Shown here: positions 61,017 to 64,000 of the stretch, in pieces
How the letters are laid out: each line of letters starts with the position of its first letter
Numbering within the stretch: position 1 is the stretch's first letter
From: Candidatus Poribacteria bacterium
GTDB taxonomy: Bacteria > Poribacteria > WGA-4E > WGA-3G
Direction: 5' to 3'
Assembly (NCBI GenBank): GCA_022826805.1
Contig: JAJDUH010000072.1
Span: 118,549-182,548 of the forward strand
Length of the DNA stretch: 64,000 bases
The notes under the pieces: model-generated
Seen by the model: only the letters and a program-made list of their open reading frames with translations
What the model was told of the DNA's origin: nothing
Databases searched by the model: none
Program-made: the position numbers and the translations under genes

Positions 61017-61877
61017 ATGCCTATTCATACACAGAACTACCGACATTGGGAAGGCACGCTGAAAACCCATAGTCGTACACGGTGGTGGGTTATTGCGAAA
61101 GCGGAGTTAAAGCTGCTTGCACAACGCAAAATTGTCCGATTGATCGTCGCTATCCCTCCCTTAATCTACATCTTTGCTCACGCAATGCTTATCTATGTCA
61201 TTAATCAAGTACCGGGTGTAGAGTTCCCATTTCAGATTGATAGCAAATTTTTCCAAGGATTTCTGTTCCGAATAGAGCCGGTTCCATCCACATTTTTTGT
61301 TGCGTTGGTTGCTATCTTCGGTGGTTCTGGACTAATCGCCACCGATCTGAAGAACAACACCCTTTCACTCTATCTATCTAAACCGATTTCGTGGATTGAT
61401 TACTTAATTGGTAAATTTGCCGTTATCGGTATCTTATTGGGTTGCCTTACATTGGTCCCTGGCTTGTTGTTATTTCTCGAGCATTCGTTGTTAGCCGGGA
61501 CCTCTTTTCTGAAAGAGAACTACTGGATTCCGTTTGCGATCATCGCTTATTCGGTGATTATTACGCTGTCTACGAGTCTCTTGATGCTGCTGTTCTCATC
61601 GCTGACCTCGAATCCTCGCTATGCCATCATCGGTTTCTCAGCTGTATGGTTTGGTTCGCCAGTTATCTGCGAGGTCATCAAAGCACTTGCACGCACCAGC
61701 AAAGTGGCTTTACTCTCGGTTTGGTCGAGTTATGACATTCTCGGCACGACAATATTTGGGGGTTCGGAAAATTATAGTGTCCATTGGGTTTGGGCACTTC
61801 TCACCCAGATTGCACTGATAATCCTCTGTGTTTTTGTGCTCCACCGTCGGATTCGTGCGGTTGAGATTGTCAAATAA
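61017..61877 (+). CDS. ABC-2 type transporter permease (NosY-like)
   Basis: This 286-residue membrane protein has about six helices (about 42-62, 95-115, 140-165, 178-205, 212-232, 258-278). The loop GLIATDLKNNTLSLYLSKPISW is characteristic of ABC-2 permeases. It lacks its own ATPase domain, and none is found in the window downstream. The start follows the repeat with no good ribosome site. It may be the last gene of an older operon now interrupted by the repeat. Cargo unknown. Confidence 0.82.
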   Translation: MPIHTQNYRHWEGTLKTHSRTRWWVIAKAELKLLAQRKIVRLIVAIPPLIYIFAHAMLIYVINQVPGVEFPFQIDSKFFQGFLFRIEPVPSTFFVALVAIFGGSGLIATDLKNNTLSLYLSKPISWIDYLIGKFAVIGILLGCLTLVPGLLLFLEHSLLAGTSFLKENYWIPFAIIAYSVIITLSTSLLMLLFSSLTSNPRYAIIGFSAVWFGSPVICEVIKALARTSKVALLSVWSSYDILGTTIFGGSENYSVHWVWALLTQIALIILCVFVLHRRIRAVEIVK

Positions 61878-61911
61878 CCCTTCGCGGCGATTTAAGTCCT
61901 GTCTCTACCAG

Positions 61912-62772
61912 TTAGCGGAGTCTCGCTCCATTTGCATCCCATATTTCAGCATCTGAATAGACCTGTGGTGGCATTATAGGGGTTAGCATTGGTGTCCAAT
62001 CTCCGCGAAATTGCTGAACCAACCGTACAGCATTCTGATAGGCAATCCGTTCCTTCGTTTCATCATCAATTTGTGCGGACTCAATCTGTGCTTGTACCAA
62101 ACGAAAATCGTAATACGGTAGATCGCTGCCGAACATAATTCTATCATTGCCAAGGTTGTTGATGAGATGCACCAAGTCCCAACTTGGGTCTGCGCCTTCC
62201 GGTTTCTGTGCCACGTCAAACCAGATATTTTCACACTTTCCGCACTGCGCAATCGCGTCGAGATGTCCCGCTTTGTTCATTGAGACGTGTCCGATAATAA
62301 ACGTTACCGACGGAAATCGTTTTGCGTAAGCAGCAATGTTTCGAGTGGAACCTGCCTGATGCAGTAGGCATAACCCGTTGTGCATCGCCACGACTTCAAG
62401 GAATCCATGCAGCTCACCACCGAGTGAATGTCCAGACAACCCTGGGTGGCACATAAATCCGACTAAACCGTCTTCCTGCATTGCCCTTTCTAATTCGTCG
62501 ACCCCTGCTTGTTCGTGTCGGACTTCAGCGATCCCAAGTCCAATCGGAAAACGTTCTGGGTATAATTTACATGCATTGGCGATTGTCTCATGTTGTGCGC
62601 GCGTGTCCAATACACCGCGTGCTTGTGGACTACCACCTGTGGGACACGGAATTGCGCCGATAACGCCTGCTGATGCCATCCGCGCCAGACATCTTCCGAC
62701 GCTCTGTCCAACTGCTGGGGCGCGCGATACTGTCATGCCGATGTGGCAATGTACATCAAAATATGGACGCAT
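61912..62772 (-). CDS. Amidohydrolase family (metal-dependent TIM-barrel) protein
   Basis: This 286-residue protein has the COG2159-type amidohydrolase layout. N-terminal YFDVHCHIG gives the H-x-H metal ligands. A His in LCLLHQAGS and another in FIIGHVSM follow, and FGSDLPYYD carries the C-terminal Asp. Members hydrolyse or decarboxylate aromatic or lactone acids. AGGAG lies seven bases before the ATG. Convergent with the permease. Substrate unknown. Confidence 0.87.
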   Translation of the reverse strand: MRPYFDVHCHIGMTVSRAPAVGQSVGRCLARMASAGVIGAIPCPTGGSPQARGVLDTRAQHETIANACKLYPERFPIGLGIAEVRHEQAGVDELERAMQEDGLVGFMCHPGLSGHSLGGELHGFLEVVAMHNGLCLLHQAGSTRNIAAYAKRFPSVTFIIGHVSMNKAGHLDAIAQCGKCENIWFDVAQKPEGADPSWDLVHLINNLGNDRIMFGSDLPYYDFRLVQAQIESAQIDDETKERIAYQNAVRLVQQFRGDWTPMLTPIMPPQVYSDAEIWDANGARLR

Positions 62773-62781
62773 AGATGCTCC

Positions 62782-62845
62782 TGTTTATAGTTTTCAGTAC
62801 GGGTTGCTACGCAACCCTTTCAGTTATCGGTCATCGGTTAAAGAG
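62782..62845. repeat. Heptad element fragment
   Basis: TATAGTTTTCAGTAC, GGGTTGC-TAC-GCAACCC, TTTCAGTTATCGG and TCGGTTAAAGAG. It corresponds to the left half of the composite elements; no right end was found. Confidence 0.6.
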
Positions 62846-62957
62846 ATGCTTATGGAATTCACGCAAAACGCAACCGCCACAAGAGTTAACTTTAATAATC
62901 AACTCGTGCCTTAACAATTTTATCAATGTGTGAGTTGATGATTAAAACGGAAAACTA

Positions 62958-63725
62958 TTAGAATCCTGGGACAGGTGTGTAGGTATTAAAACCGTCTGTC
63001 CTATCTTCGCCTTGCAACAGATAGATATAGTGTTTACGGCGCCACTCCGCACCTGGGTAACGAACATCCGCGGGCATGTAGCGCATTGTGTAGCCACACC
63101 GCCGTTTCTGTGAGACGTTCGGGCTGGAATTGTGGATTGTCCATGCGTCGTGAAAATGGCACTCACCGACTTCTAATTCAAGGTTGACCACTTTTGATGG
63201 GTCTAAGTCTTCCTCTACAACTTCGCTGCCGAAAAGGTTATTTGTGCGATCGACCTCTTCATAGCGGCGATCACGCAATTTGTGGCTACCGGCGATGACA
63301 CGCATGCATCCATTTTCAACTTTCGATTCATCAACGGCTAACCACATCGTGATAACGTGCATCGGCTCCAGAGATTTGCCCCAATAGACACCATCCTGAT
63401 GCCATGGAACAGCCATGCCGTCGTGTTCCCGTTTGCTAATAAAATGGCTCGACCAGAGGACAATGTCTGGTCCGATAAGCCGTTCGATGACCTTTAGCAC
63501 GCGTGGGTGGGTCAGGTATTTGAACAAAAATGGATGCTCAAAATGTGGCACATCCATCTGTTCTGGACGTCTTCCTTCCGGCAAATTCTCGATCATCTCG
63601 TCCACATAATCTCGGAGTGTATCCAGTTCTGCTTTTGTGAAGATGCGTCCATAAGTGAGATAACCGTTCTCTTTGTAAAAGTCAACCTGTTTGTCAGAGA
63701 CAGTCGTTTCCAGTTGCCAGTCCAT
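62958..63725 (-). CDS. Phytanoyl-CoA dioxygenase (PhyH) family protein
   Basis: This 255-residue Fe(II)/2-oxoglutarate oxygenase has the iron H-x-D in VPWHQDGVYWG (about residues 105-115). The distal His is in CHFHDAWTIHNSSPN and the Arg in RCGYTMRYMP. The N-terminal FYKENGYLTYGRIF is typical. VDESKVENGCMRVIAGSH is the family motif. TAGGAG precedes the ATG. Third PhyH gene of the window, only moderately similar to the other two. Substrate unknown. Confidence 0.9.
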   Translation of the reverse strand: MDWQLETTVSDKQVDFYKENGYLTYGRIFTKAELDTLRDYVDEMIENLPEGRRPEQMDVPHFEHPFLFKYLTHPRVLKVIERLIGPDIVLWSSHFISKREHDGMAVPWHQDGVYWGKSLEPMHVITMWLAVDESKVENGCMRVIAGSHKLRDRRYEEVDRTNNLFGSEVVEEDLDPSKVVNLELEVGECHFHDAWTIHNSSPNVSQKRRCGYTMRYMPADVRYPGAEWRRKHYIYLLQGEDRTDGFNTYTPVPGF

Positions 63726-64000
63726 GTGATGTGTCTCCTATTTTTCACGGTTTGATATGATGTTGCGAGATCCATTCGTTCTTTTGGGCAGAACGTCGGC
63801 ACAACTTTTGCAGAGTATAGCACATTGATGCTTTTTTGGATAGATACATTGTAACCTGAATAGGGTCATTTAGTTTTAAGAAATTATCGGGTTTTACACC
63901 CTTTTTTTCAAGCCAGCGAGGTTAGGAAATCTCGCTTACCGAGTTGGAAGGGTAAAAAAACACGAAAAACATCCATATATATAAAGTAAATATATAAACT
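63726..64000. other. Terminal non-coding stretch
   Basis: It includes GCGAGGTTAGGAAATCTCGC at about 63919, a member of the GAGGTTTCTAACCTC palindrome family, and an A/T-rich end. No gene is supported. Confidence 0.5.

Noticed and set aside
1..64000. tRNA and rRNA genes
   Set aside because: No cloverleaf with a GGTTCGA-type T-arm and no rRNA signature sequence was noticed on either strand by eye.

Overview
The window is one 64-kb stretch of a Gram-negative-type bacterial chromosome. It has TonB-dependent outer-membrane receptors, a SurA-like periplasmic chaperone and many lipoproteins. Base composition is fairly even. Several phytanoyl-CoA dioxygenases, enolase-superfamily dehydratases, Zn/MDR dehydrogenases, a sialate O-acetylesterase, a CUAEP-tail radical SAM selenoprotein and very repeat-rich spacers together look most like a sponge- or marine-associated Candidatus Poribacteria-type genome. 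That assignment is inference from gene content. No rRNA, tRNA or CRISPR array was seen.

Layout. 1-8.3 kb: start of a TonB receptor (minus strand, cut by the window edge), acyl-CoA synthetase, two MDR dehydrogenases, a PhyH dioxygenase, a D-2-hydroxyacid dehydrogenase and a c-type cytochrome lipoprotein. 8.4-9.5 kb: a complete insertion sequence with 13-bp inverted repeats and a 5-bp target duplication. 9.8-13.2 kb: two tandem Cys-rich secreted paralogues and an enolase-superfamily enzyme. 13.7-16.2 kb: a large membrane protein and archease. 16.5-20.4 kb: a decayed region with a multiply frameshifted pseudogene, an intact relative of a truncated gene copy, and a secreted Pro-rich protein. 20.7-31.3 kb: HpcH/HpaI aldolase, threonine synthase, Uma2 protein, RecD2 helicase, a broken MNT/HEPN remnant, sialate esterase and a second enolase-superfamily enzyme. 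31.3-41.4 kb: a TrpD-like protein, an operon of rhamnonate-dehydratase-like, SurA-like and TPR proteins, a Met/Asp-repeat lipoprotein beside a cytochrome P460-like lipoprotein, a GH13 amylase and an IPT/Ig lipoprotein. 41.6-50.4 kb: FAH hydrolase, Gfo/Idh oxidoreductase, an apparently frameshifted lamin-tail protein, a 2,3-diketogulonate reductase, a second TonB receptor and a PhyH. 50.5-63.7 kb: a DMFase-like protein, two ABC-2 permeases, the radical SAM selenoprotein with a DUF169 neighbour, SDR, lipoproteins, Zn-ADH, another ABC-2 permease, an amidohydrolase and a third PhyH.

How the genes fit together. The catabolic genes (sugar-acid dehydratases, diketogulonate reductase, FAH and HpcH/HpaI enzymes, sialate esterase, amylase) suggest use of host- or algal-derived glycans and sugar acids, imported in part through TonB receptors. 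Most genes stand alone. Clear operon-like joins are 1819-4526, 33054-36868, 51955-54880 and perhaps 55068-57178.

The most unusual layer is the repeats. Composite elements carry AACTGAT/AGTTNTC heptads as inverted ends. Some enclose arrays of 18-nt hairpins (7-bp stem, 4-nt loop) whose stem sequences change while pairing is kept. Related palindromes also appear inside the reading frames of recD2, the acyl-CoA synthetase and the amylase. A short C-terminal motif (TT-S/T-WG-x-V-K) is shared by three otherwise different secreted proteins.
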